From a virus: a DNA stretch of 23,512 nucleotides. A program made the position numbers and the translations under genes. Below the pieces are notes generated by a model that was not told the origin of the DNA, did no database searches, and saw nothing but the letters and a program-made list of their open reading frames with translations. Location of the stretch: positions 1-23,512 of the IMG/VR virus record IMGVR_UViG_3300028829_004031. One strand, 5' to 3'. Shown here piece after piece: positions 13,695 to 21,074 of the stretch; the first letter of the stretch is position 1; every line of letters starts with the position of its first letter.

Positions 13695-14606
13695 ATGACA
13701 CAAAAAATTAAATGGTTACTCTTTCATGAGCCTGCTGAATTGTTCATCCGTACTGCACGACACTTTGAACAAGAACTTAATGCTTTGACAGATGGAGCCT
13801 ATGAGTTTGAGATTTTAGAACTCGCAGACTATGAAACAAAATACTTAAATGGCAATCGTTGTGACCCTATTACAGAGTTAAAAGAAGGTCGTGTTCAAAT
13901 GAGCCAGATCTACATTAACAACTTAGCTCGTGCAAATGTTACTAACTTCTTAGCACTAGGACTACCTTTCCTTTTCCGCGATCATGCTCATGCAGCTCGC
14001 GTATTTGAAGGTGAAATTGGTGCAGAACTTTTAGAGAATATCAAAGAACGCATTGGTATCAAAGGTCTTTCGTTTACCTACTCTGGTGGATATAAGTGTA
14101 TGGCAGTAAACCGTTCTATCAAGCAAGTCTCTGATTTTGCAGGATTAAAGTATAAAGTTCGTCCAAATGCTGTTTCTTCTTCAATCTTTGATGCACTTGG
14201 CGCAACTCCTGCTGAGAAGTCTGATATTGATATTGCTGATACAACTCTTCCTCGCTATCATGCTGATGCTCGTGAAGATCAAACCTATGCTATCAATACG
14301 GGTCATGCAATGTATCTCACTACAATTCTAACCAACAATGAAATGTTCAACGCCATGAGCGAAGAGCATCAAGCAGCTTTTGTAAAGGCAGCTAAGATTG
14401 CGGCTTCTGCTGAACGCACACAAAGTGTACAAGATGCAAACGAAATTGCAACTACTCCAACTCTTCAGCGTGAGCGTGGAATTAATGAATTTATTACTTG
14501 GAATGAATCTCAGCTTGAAGAACTACGTGCTCGGTTGATTCCAGTTCTTAACTCTTGGAAAGCCTACTTTCCGAATGACTTGGTTAACCGCATCCAAGCT
14601 TGTTAA
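13695..14606 (+). CDS. TRAP/DctP-type solute-binding protein without signal peptide
   Basis: A 303-residue protein of the DctP family of TRAP-transporter substrate-binding proteins. Family landmarks are LPFLFRDHAHAARVFEGEIG (about 95-114), the GLKYKVRPNAVSSSIFDALGATP segment with the carboxylate-binding Arg, and a long C-terminal helix region (MSEEHQAAFVKAAKIAA). Normal members have a Sec signal peptide and 320-340 residues; this one begins directly with the first strand (MTQKIKWLLFHEPAE) and would stay in the cytoplasm or virion. No membrane TRAP subunits are nearby. It has its own strong promoter and ribosome binding site, and its sequence looks more G+C-rich than its neighbours. It may bind a metabolite inside the infected cell or form a structural element. 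Confidence 0.82.
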   Translation: MTQKIKWLLFHEPAELFIRTARHFEQELNALTDGAYEFEILELADYETKYLNGNRCDPITELKEGRVQMSQIYINNLARANVTNFLALGLPFLFRDHAHAARVFEGEIGAELLENIKERIGIKGLSFTYSGGYKCMAVNRSIKQVSDFAGLKYKVRPNAVSSSIFDALGATPAEKSDIDIADTTLPRYHADAREDQTYAINTGHAMYLTTILTNNEMFNAMSEEHQAAFVKAAKIAASAERTQSVQDANEIATTPTLQRERGINEFITWNESQLEELRARLIPVLNSWKAYFPNDLVNRIQAC

Positions 14607-15094
14607 TGCTTGACGCACAGTTTAACGAATCTACCCTTCCTAGTCAAGGTGCATACATAGTCTCAACATATTCTAACATATTTATAGACCGTATACACCT
14701 TGACTATCTCTACTCCCTCTCACACCGTTTAATTGTTATTGGCTCTGAGCCTATAGTTCATCCTGTAATAAGAACTCACTATCCTAACGCACTTACCTTT
14801 CACACAACAGATGTTGAACACTATAATGGTACTTTACTAAATGGATGCTTATCAAAAACACTAATGTCTAAGTCTCTTCGTACATTTACAAAACATTCCG
14901 CATTTCGCACATTTAGACTGCAATGGGGAACGGATGGAATGCGGTGGCTAACAAAACAAACAGATGCGACAATTTGGAATCGCACAAGCTATGTACGATC
15001 AGGAGACATGCACACAGCTGTATATTGGTTTTCACTACTCCCAAATCTTGCGATTGAAAATTTTGTATTAGACAATGCAATAAATGTATGCTAA
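14606..15094 (+). CDS. Unknown protein (162 aa)
   Basis: The TAATG overlap with the previous stop makes ATG 14606 the start; a TTG six bases earlier is possible. The 162-residue product alternates strands and helices (AYIVSTYSNIFIDRIHLDYLY, HRLIVIGSEPIVHPVI), suggesting an alpha/beta fold. A basic middle (SKSLRTFTKHSAFRTFRLQW) and a Trp-rich end follow. No catalytic motif, signal peptide or membrane segment is recognised. It is translationally coupled to the DctP-like gene, so the two may work together. It is followed by the structured intergenic region at 15101-15220. Confidence 0.65.
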   Translation: MLDAQFNESTLPSQGAYIVSTYSNIFIDRIHLDYLYSLSHRLIVIGSEPIVHPVIRTHYPNALTFHTTDVEHYNGTLLNGCLSKTLMSKSLRTFTKHSAFRTFRLQWGTDGMRWLTKQTDATIWNRTSYVRSGDMHTAVYWFSLLPNLAIENFVLDNAINVC

Positions 15095-15100
15095 TTTATA

Positions 15101-15220
15101 GGCACCAGAGTGGTTGAACTTAAAAACGCTTCGGCACAGCGCGGCACCAGGTTGTTCAATTGCTTTGCGACCGTAGGGAGCTAGGAGTGGAACGGAGTTC
15201 CATATCTTGATACGCCACCC
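15101..15220 (+). ncRNA. Structured G+C-rich intergenic element, possible ncRNA or leader
   Basis: This part of the 155-base gap (15095-15249) is clearly richer in G+C than its surroundings and has no reading frame. TTGAAC (15114-15119) pairs with GTTCAA (15154-15159), enclosing a CGCT/AGCG hairpin (15127-15141). TGGAAC/GTTCCA forms a perfect hairpin (15188-15202). GTGG (15110-15113) can pair with CCAC (15215-15218) to close the element. GGCACCAG occurs twice (15101-15108 and 15143-15150). It could be a free small RNA or the 5' leader of the gene at 15250. No family is recognised and strand is assumed from the neighbours. Confidence 0.5.
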
Positions 15221-15249
15221 TTGCGTCTAAACTATAGTATGAGGAAACT

Positions 15250-15810
15250 ATGAGAAAAGCTACTAATGATATTGACTACAAAAGTTCTCTTAGATATGTA
15301 GGTAATATGAACTTTGATTTTGAGACCTATATAAATAACTTTCATAAAGGTCCTCGTAAGGTTGATCCTTACACTAGAATGGCACGTGAACAAGCTACTT
15401 TCTTACTAGAAAATTTAGATGCAGAAGATGAGCTTTTTAATTACTTAAAAGTTTTTATGAAATCTAGGTTTAATATGTCCCACTTCGATCCTACAGTAAC
15501 TTACTGTCCTCCTGGATCTATTACTTTCCCACATATTGATGTTTATAAAGGTGGAAGACGAAGGCTTGGTCTAGATATTCCAGAGGATGATAATTTATAT
15601 AAAATATTTACTAAGTTTTGGATTCCAATGGAGGATAGAAAGTATGGTCATATTCTAGAAGTTAATGGAGTTATTCTACCTGCATGGAACGCTGGTGATA
15701 TTTGGACTTTTGATGATAACAGAAATCATTACGCTGCTACACTAGGTATGGAACCTCGATATTTTCTTGCCATCTCTGGTATACATGATGATGTGTGGGA
15801 AACCCTTTAG
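15250..15810 (+). CDS. 2OG-Fe(II) oxygenase
   Basis: A 186-residue oxygenase with GAGGAAAC as ribosome binding site before the ATG. The motif series is CPPGSITF followed by the iron site H95-I-D97, then KFWIPMEDRKYGHILEVNG, the PAWNAGDIW strand, distal H160 (NRNHYAAT), R170 (EPRYFLAISG) for 2OG, and a short tail. It is the same phage-type subfamily as the enzyme at 6752 and the five at 18903-22988. It stands alone rather than in a coupled pair, preceded by the structured intergenic element. Substrate unknown. Confidence 0.88.
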   Translation: MRKATNDIDYKSSLRYVGNMNFDFETYINNFHKGPRKVDPYTRMAREQATFLLENLDAEDELFNYLKVFMKSRFNMSHFDPTVTYCPPGSITFPHIDVYKGGRRRLGLDIPEDDNLYKIFTKFWIPMEDRKYGHILEVNGVILPAWNAGDIWTFDDNRNHYAATLGMEPRYFLAISGIHDDVWETL

Positions 15811-15826
15811 ATACTTCTATCTATCA

Positions 15827-15865
15827 CTTGCTTTATACTCAAACATTTGTTAAACTTATTATAAC
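15827..15865 (+). promoter_or_regulatory. Candidate phage promoter (shared CTTGCT motif)
   Basis: CTTGCTTTATACTC (15827-15840) lies just after the 2OG gene and matches the motifs at 16117-16130 and 22988-23001. It contains TTTATAC, close to the T4-type late promoter TATAAATAC. TATAAC (15860-15865) lies downstream but lacks a good -35 at proper spacing. The gene at 15888 follows. Confidence 0.45.
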
Positions 15866-15887
15866 TTGAAATTTAGGGAGATAGTTA

Positions 15888-16115
15888 GTGACCCGTTCTG
15901 ATCCGTATGAAGTATATGCAGAATTAGTAAAACATTCTAATGAGTTGATGGATGAAATGGATATCGGTCCTTTGGAATTGGCTGCTTCCTACATGACTCA
16001 TGCTATGAGAATCTATCGCACAGTACTACCAGAAGAAGACTATCATAAGATGATGACTTCTATCTATAAAAGTAGACATAAGATCGGTCCTATAGAGCGC
16101 CCAGTCCTTCATTAA
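15888..16115 (+). CDS. Small hypothetical protein (75 aa), GTG start
   Basis: GTG at 15888 follows TTTAGGGAG, a strong ribosome binding site about 8 bases upstream, which decides the start; no ATG lies near it in frame. The 75-residue product (TRSDPYEVYAELVKHSNELM...) is helical and acidic at the N-terminus, with a basic end (KSRHKIGPIERP). It looks like the small conserved proteins of T4-like marine phages. No function is known. It has candidate promoters on both sides, so it may be a single-gene transcript. Confidence 0.75.
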   Translation: MTRSDPYEVYAELVKHSNELMDEMDIGPLELAASYMTHAMRIYRTVLPEEDYHKMMTSIYKSRHKIGPIERPVLH

Positions 16116-16116
16116 T

Positions 16117-16130
16117 CTTGCTAAATACTC
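16117..16130 (+). promoter_or_regulatory. Candidate phage promoter (CTTGCTAAATACTC)
   Basis: This motif starts immediately after the stop of the preceding gene and 61 bases before the ATG at 16178. GCTAAATAC differs at two positions from the T4-like late promoter core TATAAATAC. The same 14-base pattern occurs at 15827 and 22988. An AGGAG ribosome binding site follows near 16165. Confidence 0.5.
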
Positions 16131-16177
16131 TTTAATTTGTTATATTTACTCATAATTTAATTATAGGAGATTTTCTA

Positions 16178-16789
16178 ATGCCTAATTGGTGCTCTAATTC
16201 ACTTACTCTTACAGCCGCAACTAAAGAAGAAGCTCAAGAACTTTGCGATCATTTATCTAATCAAGAAGTAGATGACTGGACTTTCTTCGGATTCTTTGTT
16301 CCAGAAACTTGGAATGAGGAAGATTGGTACTACTCACGGGTAAATTCTTGGGGAACAAAATGGGATGCTAATTTTGCAGGCTATGATTGGGTAGATGACT
16401 ACACCGTAGTGATGTCATTTGATACAGCCTGGTCTCCTCCTATTGCAGTTTATGAGGCAGCATCTGAACAAGGTTGGGGAGTTGTTGCTACTTACTATGA
16501 GCCTGGTATGTGTTTTGTTGGTTCTTGGGTTGATGGCGTAGACGAACACTATGATTTTCAAGAATGTACTTCTAAAGACGTTCGCGATGTTGTAGGGGAT
16601 GACCTTGATGACGAGTGGGGAATCTCAGAAATGATGGAAGAATGGGAGAGGGAAAGTGAAGAATATGATCTTCAAGAGACCGCAGCTGACAGTGAAGGAA
16701 AGAGCGAAGCTGAGACGCAAGAGACCGAAAACAACTACGATTCTGACGAACATCAAGGCGGTGTCGAACACTGGGGAGCGAAGCGATAA
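16178..16789 (+). CDS. Api92-like ferredoxin-fold protein with acidic tail
   Basis: A 203-residue protein beginning MPNWCSNSLTLTA, the hallmark of the Api92/YubB-like (DUF1281) family found on phages and plasmids. It continues with the expected alternating strands and aromatic segments (WGTKWDANFAGYDW, VVMSFDTAWSPP, GVVATYYEPGMCFVGSW). The function of this family is unknown. From about residue 145 the protein has a long, very acidic extension (DDLDDEWG, EEWERESEEYD, then E/D/S/Q-rich sequence), likely disordered; such tails can mimic DNA or bind basic proteins. It has a strong ATAGGAG ribosome binding site and a candidate phage promoter upstream. It ends TAATG into the next gene. Confidence 0.85.
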   Translation: MPNWCSNSLTLTAATKEEAQELCDHLSNQEVDDWTFFGFFVPETWNEEDWYYSRVNSWGTKWDANFAGYDWVDDYTVVMSFDTAWSPPIAVYEAASEQGWGVVATYYEPGMCFVGSWVDGVDEHYDFQECTSKDVRDVVGDDLDDEWGISEMMEEWERESEEYDLQETAADSEGKSEAETQETENNYDSDEHQGGVEHWGAKR

Positions 16790-16992
16790 TGGCAAAACAT
16801 AACTTTGGAGAAGTTGTAGGTAAGTGTGAAGTTTGCACTATCAATCTATGGTCATCTGCAGGTGGAGATCCAGTAATTTGGCCTTGTAATGTTAAGGGTT
16901 GTCCTCATGAAGCAAAAGATGAGCAACATGCACACTTAAATGTTAGACATGGTGGGGAGATGAGCAGTGGACTCGGACAAATTGATTTTTAA
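16789..16992 (+). CDS. Small Cys/His-rich, probably zinc-binding protein (67 aa)
   Basis: A 67-residue protein translated from a TAATG junction. It carries C-x2-C (KCEVC) and, about 16 residues on, C-x4-C followed by H residues (CNVKGCPHE...EQHAHLNVRHGG), a pattern suited to a single zinc site. Small zinc proteins of this size in phages are often nucleic-acid or host-factor binders, but nothing shows that here. Its end overlaps another small gene (16967) by 26 bases. Confidence 0.75.
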   Translation: MAKHNFGEVVGKCEVCTINLWSSAGGDPVIWPCNVKGCPHEAKDEQHAHLNVRHGGEMSSGLGQIDF

Positions 16993-17134
16993 CGATCATC
17001 AAGCAGCAGAAGTTTTATTTCTTAGAAAACAGGTAGCAGAACTTAGAGATACTATTGAGTTCCTTAAAGAAGATAATAGAGAGCTTACTAAGTGTTACTA
17101 TAAGGTATTGCATGATAAAAACAAAGAGACCTAG
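16967..17134 (+). CDS. Small coiled-coil protein (55 aa), GTG start
   Basis: GTG at 16967, about 8 bases after GGGGAG, opens a 55-residue frame beginning (M)DSDKLIFNDHQAAEVLFLRK and ending at TAG 17132. The middle has clear heptads (AAEVLFLRKQVAELRDTIEFLKE), so it is very likely a coiled coil. It lies in a different frame from the previous gene (26-base overlap) and overlaps the start of the damaged aminotransferase (23 bases). The strong ribosome binding site and protein-like sequence support a real gene. Confidence 0.7.
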   Translation: MDSDKLIFNDHQAAEVLFLRKQVAELRDTIEFLKEDNRELTKCYYKVLHDKNKET

Positions 17135-17868
17135 ATTTCAGCAGGGAAAGTTCGTTCCAGATCCTACCCTGCTTTCTTTTAATCCAAATATTGATTTATC
17201 ACTTGTTAATGATGATTCTGTTTCTGATAAGTATTTAGATACTTATCGTTCTTGGATACTTTCGACAAAAAACAACAGTCTATCTGGTTTGTCTTATTTC
17301 CCTTTTGCTGCTTTTTCACAAGGTACAACCGAAGCTTTTGATAAATTCTACGTTCGACACTCTAAACGAGTTTTTAGAGTTTTTCGTGGAGAATATGCTT
17401 ATCATAAAATAATGTTTAAATCAGGACTTGATTGGTCTTTTATTGAAGATTCTCCACTAAGTAAAAATGATGCACTAATTATTTCAATTCCTTTTGCTAA
17501 ATATTGATCTTACTTATCCTTGTATCAGAGAAGTTACTTTTTCTCTTTCAAAAACATTTCCAGTGTCCAGATTTAGGGTTGGTATTAGATTTTCAAAGGA
17601 GGACTATGAAGCTGACGGCTTGTTTTCTCATAATAAAAATAAATATATAAATTTCTTCTCTCAACACCTTGGTATTCAATATATGTTAAACTTTTCTCCA
17701 GATTATTTATTTGATACATACAGAGCTAAACAACTAGCGTTATGTTCTAAACTCGCTGTTAATCCCTCTAATGTAGTCTCTCTTGCTACTACACGCGATG
17801 AACAATGGAAGCATCTATGTAGAGGAGGAGAGTATTTTAGACTTTGTTTGTCGGATGAATTGGTATAA
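17112..17868 (+). pseudogene. Broken second copy of the PLP aminotransferase-like gene
   Basis: The 5' part (from ATG 17112, MIKTKRPRFQ...) and the 3' part (about 17496-17868, in another frame) together match the gene at 7279. Shared segments are FSQGTTEAFDKFY (intact FTQGTTESFTHFY), FRGEYAYHK, IISIPFA, then NIDLTYPC (intact EIDLSHPC), FSLSKTFPVSRFRVGIR with the PLP Lys, and the RGGEYFRLCLS end. At about 17496-17510 roughly 35 codons are missing, including the PLP-binding Asp segment LLDLAYL, and the frame changes by one. A single intact enzyme cannot be produced. Outside the gap the sequence is still protein-like, so the damage is recent or an assembly error. Confidence 0.82.
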
Positions 17869-17876
17869 GTTTTATA

Positions 17877-17904
17877 TTGTTTTTCTATAAAAAATTAGTA
17901 TAAT
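17877..17904 (+). promoter_or_regulatory. Sigma-70-like promoter for the PP-loop gene
   Basis: TTGTTT (17877-17882), a 16-base spacer and a perfect TATAAT (17899-17904) lie in the short gap after the pseudogene. Transcription would start at about 17911, which is the first base of the ATG of the next gene. The gap is AT-rich, so chance matches are possible. Confidence 0.5.
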
Positions 17905-17910
17905 AATATT

Positions 17911-18891
17911 ATGTCAAATATGTATTGGGAGTACGCAGGTACTCGATACCGTCAAAAATTTCTGGCAATTCAAGCTGCTGGCAAAAATGTAAATTCTATT
18001 ACATTTAACGCCTTCAGCAATGTCTTTCATAATTACGATTGGTCAATCGAACCTCCTACTCCCTTTTCAAAACTTTGTGACTTAAGAGCGCAACAATTGC
18101 GAGATCAGTACTCCTATATTAAACTTTATTTTAGTGGAGGAGCTGACAGCACGACTATGCTTAACGCCTTTTTAAGAACTAACACTTTTATTGATGAAAT
18201 TGTTATTTGGAGATTAAGCTTAGTGAATGACTTTAATTGTTTTTCAAACTCTGAAGCTAATGACTTCGCTATTCCTTACATAAAAAGTCTTAATCTCCCA
18301 AAAACTAAGATTAAGATTTTAGATATAGGACATGAATACTATAGTAAACTACTTGAAGGTGACAAGTTTATCTATACAAAGAATAATATAGATCTAAGGG
18401 AAACTTTTATTCCTAAAATTCGTGGCAAGAATTTTTGCCATTTACTTGGGGATTTTGAGCCTTGTATCATTTACGAAGATGGTAAATGGTATGAACAAGT
18501 TTTTGACTCTAATAATTTAGTAGAATATAAATATAGGTCTATGGAAGGATTCTTTACTTCTGAGCATTTACCAGAGCTACACGCTAAACAGTGCCATTTG
18601 GTAAAGAACTATCTTAAAAATATTAATAAGGATGCTATCCGTACAGAGTGGCAAAAAGTTGTAAGAGAAAAGCCCATAGCTTCTGTACCTAAGTTTATTA
18701 AACCTAGAACAGGAACTTCTTTTAGAAGTTTACAAGATATGATGTCTAAAGACTTTGTTATGCTAAAAGCGCGTGGTACAAAAGAACTACGAGATAAGTA
18801 TTATGGTATTTTAAGCCAAAAAATAAATAATAAAAGACTCATTGATATTGTTGATGGGATCAAAGGTGAAACATTTTGTTTAGGAAATTAA
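17911..18891 (+). CDS. PP-loop ATP pyrophosphatase (asparagine synthase/QueC-like core)
   Basis: A 326-residue protein with the PP-loop SGGADS at residues 75-80 (KLYFSGGADSTTML), the signature of ATP-pyrophosphatases that adenylate a carbonyl or similar group before amide or thio transfer. No glutaminase domain and no zinc Cys quartet (as in QueC) are visible, so the nucleophile and substrate are unknown. The N-terminal 60 residues and the C-terminal basic, helical third (RTEWQKVVREK, KARGTKELRDKY) are not recognised. No Shine-Dalgarno sequence precedes ATG 17911; an in-frame ATG at 17920 also lacks one. It is followed 11 bases later by the 2OG oxygenase run and could activate a substrate for it. 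Confidence 0.8.
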   Translation: MSNMYWEYAGTRYRQKFLAIQAAGKNVNSITFNAFSNVFHNYDWSIEPPTPFSKLCDLRAQQLRDQYSYIKLYFSGGADSTTMLNAFLRTNTFIDEIVIWRLSLVNDFNCFSNSEANDFAIPYIKSLNLPKTKIKILDIGHEYYSKLLEGDKFIYTKNNIDLRETFIPKIRGKNFCHLLGDFEPCIIYEDGKWYEQVFDSNNLVEYKYRSMEGFFTSEHLPELHAKQCHLVKNYLKNINKDAIRTEWQKVVREKPIASVPKFIKPRTGTSFRSLQDMMSKDFVMLKARGTKELRDKYYGILSQKINNKRLIDIVDGIKGETFCLGN

Positions 18892-18902
18892 AGGAGCAAT
18901 AA

Positions 18903-19712
18903 ATGGAAAAGCTAACTCCAAGCCAAACTAATGCTGATTACAGCGAAATACCAGAAGATATTGAATATTATATAAAAGAAAGTGTAATGGCAAAACAACC
19001 AGAACTTACTTTATGGGAGTTTATGGATACACGCCCTGACTTAGATTATGAGCGTTGGGCTATTAAAATAGGTAGTACACTTACTGAAACTTATGAAGCC
19101 AAACCCTTTGCTCGGTTAGATATAAACGAACAAGATTTCTACGATTTCATGAGTAACAACAAACAAACTTGTCAAAAAAAGTATTATGAACGTCGTCCCT
19201 ACCATGGAAGCGGAGATAGTGAGTTGACTAGTAATTACCCAATGAAATGCGGGTATAATGCTAGAAATACTATTGAGTATAATTGGGGGCTTTATGGTGA
19301 CTCAAATGAGCGCGTAAAAGAATTAATAGGTACAAGAGATGTATGGGAGAATATTATCGGTATCGACTACGATACTGCTTTGATTCGTCTCATGGCGTAT
19401 CTGCCTGGTCAAACACTACCTTGGCATCATGATAATTTAGGAAACTGGTGTAGAAATAATAAACATCTTAACCCCGATGTTGACGCACAAATGTGTGATC
19501 TTGGTCCTATTAAAAGACACTTGGTTATGATCACTGATTGGCATTGGGGGCACGTTCTTCAAATTGAAAATTCATATTTTCCTAATTGGAAATCTGGTGA
19601 GCTTTATAACTTACCGATTCCTCGTCCTCATTGTAGCACTAATATGGGCATGAAACTCAAACTTACTTGTAGTATATCGGGAGCACAAATTAATGAAAAC
19701 TTATCCTATTAA
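18903..19712 (+). CDS. 2OG-Fe(II) oxygenase (first of five in a run)
   Basis: A 269-residue protein with a strong AAAGGAG ribosome binding site. The oxygenase core is in the second half: LPGQTLPW then H175-H-D177, KRHLVMITDWHWGHVLQIEN, FPNWKSGELYNL, distal H243 (RPHCSTNMG), and K251 in the position usually held by Arg, closing with LTCSISG. The N-terminal 140 residues (PEDIEYYIKESV, LWEFMDTRPDLDYERWA) resemble those of the proteins at 21071 and 22233 in having an E-F/x-L-D-x-W leader. It overlaps the next gene by 20 bases. Confidence 0.88.
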   Translation: MEKLTPSQTNADYSEIPEDIEYYIKESVMAKQPELTLWEFMDTRPDLDYERWAIKIGSTLTETYEAKPFARLDINEQDFYDFMSNNKQTCQKKYYERRPYHGSGDSELTSNYPMKCGYNARNTIEYNWGLYGDSNERVKELIGTRDVWENIIGIDYDTALIRLMAYLPGQTLPWHHDNLGNWCRNNKHLNPDVDAQMCDLGPIKRHLVMITDWHWGHVLQIENSYFPNWKSGELYNLPIPRPHCSTNMGMKLKLTCSISGAQINENLSY

Positions 19713-20412
19713 AGCTGATCTAGACTTATACGTTGATCCTTACGCAGCTATTCCACAAGAGATCATCAAACAAAATCCTTGGCACTGGGATCCACAAGAA
19801 ACTAATCATAAAGATGGTGATTCTTTTCTTTACACTGATGCCTCTATCAACTGGTTTGGGCTTGCTGAATGGGCTGTTGCTGAAGCTAATGAAATTAGAA
19901 CTCCACAAAAATATTGGTGGTGGGATGAAGAAAATGAACAAGCAATGCATGCTGATGAATCTGTTAATCATTGTCCTATTTTTGAAACTTGTACTCAGTG
20001 GATGGTTCAAAATGATTATAATGAGCACAATACTCGTTACTTTAAGTTTGCAAACCATGAATTAGGAGCTTTCTATGAACCACTTAAAGCTATGTTTGCC
20101 CATAAGCTTAAGGATATGACTATGAGTTTATTTGTACAACCACCTGGTCAAACTATGCCAACTCACGTTGATACCTTCTCCTCTTATATGAGAAAAACTG
20201 GAGAATATCCAGACTACTCAAAGCTGCGTAGGTATATGACTTTCGTTTCAGATTGGGATTGGGGACACTATTTTCACTATGGAAATCACATAATGCAGCC
20301 TTGGAAAGCAGGAGATACTTGGGATTTAGTACCTGGTATTTATCATGGGAGTGCAAATTGTGGTGTTACACCAAAAGTTACAATGCATTGGAGTGGTAAA
20401 TGTATAGAATAG
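19693..20412 (+). CDS. 2OG-Fe(II) oxygenase (second of five)
   Basis: A 239-residue, strikingly Trp-rich oxygenase (about 5% Trp). The core is LFVQPPGQTMPT then H158-V-D160, TFSSYMRKTGEY, YMTFVSDWDWGHYFHYGN, QPWKAGDTWDL, distal H218 (YHGSANCG), and K228 where an Arg is common, ending VTMHWSGK. The N-terminal region includes YWWWDEENEQ. It is the closest relative of the next protein (20400): both share the F(A/x)NHE/FHDTELN-x-FYxPL helix before the core. It overlaps its neighbours by 20 and 13 bases. Confidence 0.9.
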   Translation: MKTYPIKADLDLYVDPYAAIPQEIIKQNPWHWDPQETNHKDGDSFLYTDASINWFGLAEWAVAEANEIRTPQKYWWWDEENEQAMHADESVNHCPIFETCTQWMVQNDYNEHNTRYFKFANHELGAFYEPLKAMFAHKLKDMTMSLFVQPPGQTMPTHVDTFSSYMRKTGEYPDYSKLRRYMTFVSDWDWGHYFHYGNHIMQPWKAGDTWDLVPGIYHGSANCGVTPKVTMHWSGKCIE

Positions 20413-21074
20413 ATATTAAAAAAGAATTTGAAGATATGTTTCCATGGCATTATGATGCCTTGTCTACACAAAAACAAGACTGTCCTAAATTAGGTACATT
20501 AGATTTTGATTTCAAACCTTTAGTTGAATTAGTATTTGAACTTTGTGAAAACCAAAACCCAAAAACAAGTGGTAAAGGATTTAGTCATTACTTTGAAAAT
20601 AATAAGGTAAAAGAAAATTTAATCAACAGTAGGGACAACAAATTCAAAAAACTATTTGATACATGGATAAAGTCAAATTGGACTATAGACAATAGTTGTT
20701 ATTATGAGTTTCATGATACCGAATTAAATGAGTTTTATAAACCGTTATTAGAAGCATACGAAAATAGAGTAGGTAAATTACAAAATGTACAACTACGTGT
20801 ATTCGTTAAACCACCAATGACTGCGCTAGGCTTACACGCAGATACTTTTGGAACTTATAAAAGAAAGTATGACGTTAGAGAAAATGAAGTATTTCGTGCT
20901 ATGACTTTTGTAGAAGATTGGGAATGGGGACACTACACACTAATAGGAAATGAAGTATGTCACCAATACAAAGCAGGTGATACCATTCAAATACAACCCA
21001 ATGTTTTTCATTGTTCTGGAAATATAGGGTTTAATCCACAAATCACTATGAATATAACGGGGACAAAAACATGA
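20400..21074 (+). CDS. 2OG-Fe(II) oxygenase (third of five)
   Basis: A 224-residue paralogue of the preceding enzyme. Shared landmarks are an FPWHYDA start, EFHDTELNEFYKPL, and RVFVKPPMTALGL then H146-A-D148. Next come TFGTYKRKYD, AMTFVEDWEWGHYTLIGN, HQYKAGDTIQI, distal H204 (VFHCSGNIG), and Q214 where Arg or Lys is expected, ending ITMNITG. The start lies 13 bases inside the previous gene. The missing basic 2OG residue may be supplied from elsewhere. This and the preceding gene look like a tandem duplication that has diverged strongly. Confidence 0.88.
   Translation: MYRIDIKKEFEDMFPWHYDALSTQKQDCPKLGTLDFDFKPLVELVFELCENQNPKTSGKGFSHYFENNKVKENLINSRDNKFKKLFDTWIKSNWTIDNSCYYEFHDTELNEFYKPLLEAYENRVGKLQNVQLRVFVKPPMTALGLHADTFGTYKRKYDVRENEVFRAMTFVEDWEWGHYTLIGNEVCHQYKAGDTIQIQPNVFHCSGNIGFNPQITMNITGTKT

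Noticed and set aside
15101-15220. A tRNA-Ser-like AGAGTGGTTGAA on the + strand and a 7-base loop with GCC on the - strand
   Set aside because: Neither strand gives a paired D-arm, T-arm and acceptor in order, so there is no cloverleaf.
19726-20058. Long frames on both strands within the second oxygenase of the run
   Set aside because: They overlap a gene with an intact catalytic motif series, have low-complexity composition (runs of I, L, M, K or S, F, I), and lack ribosome sites.
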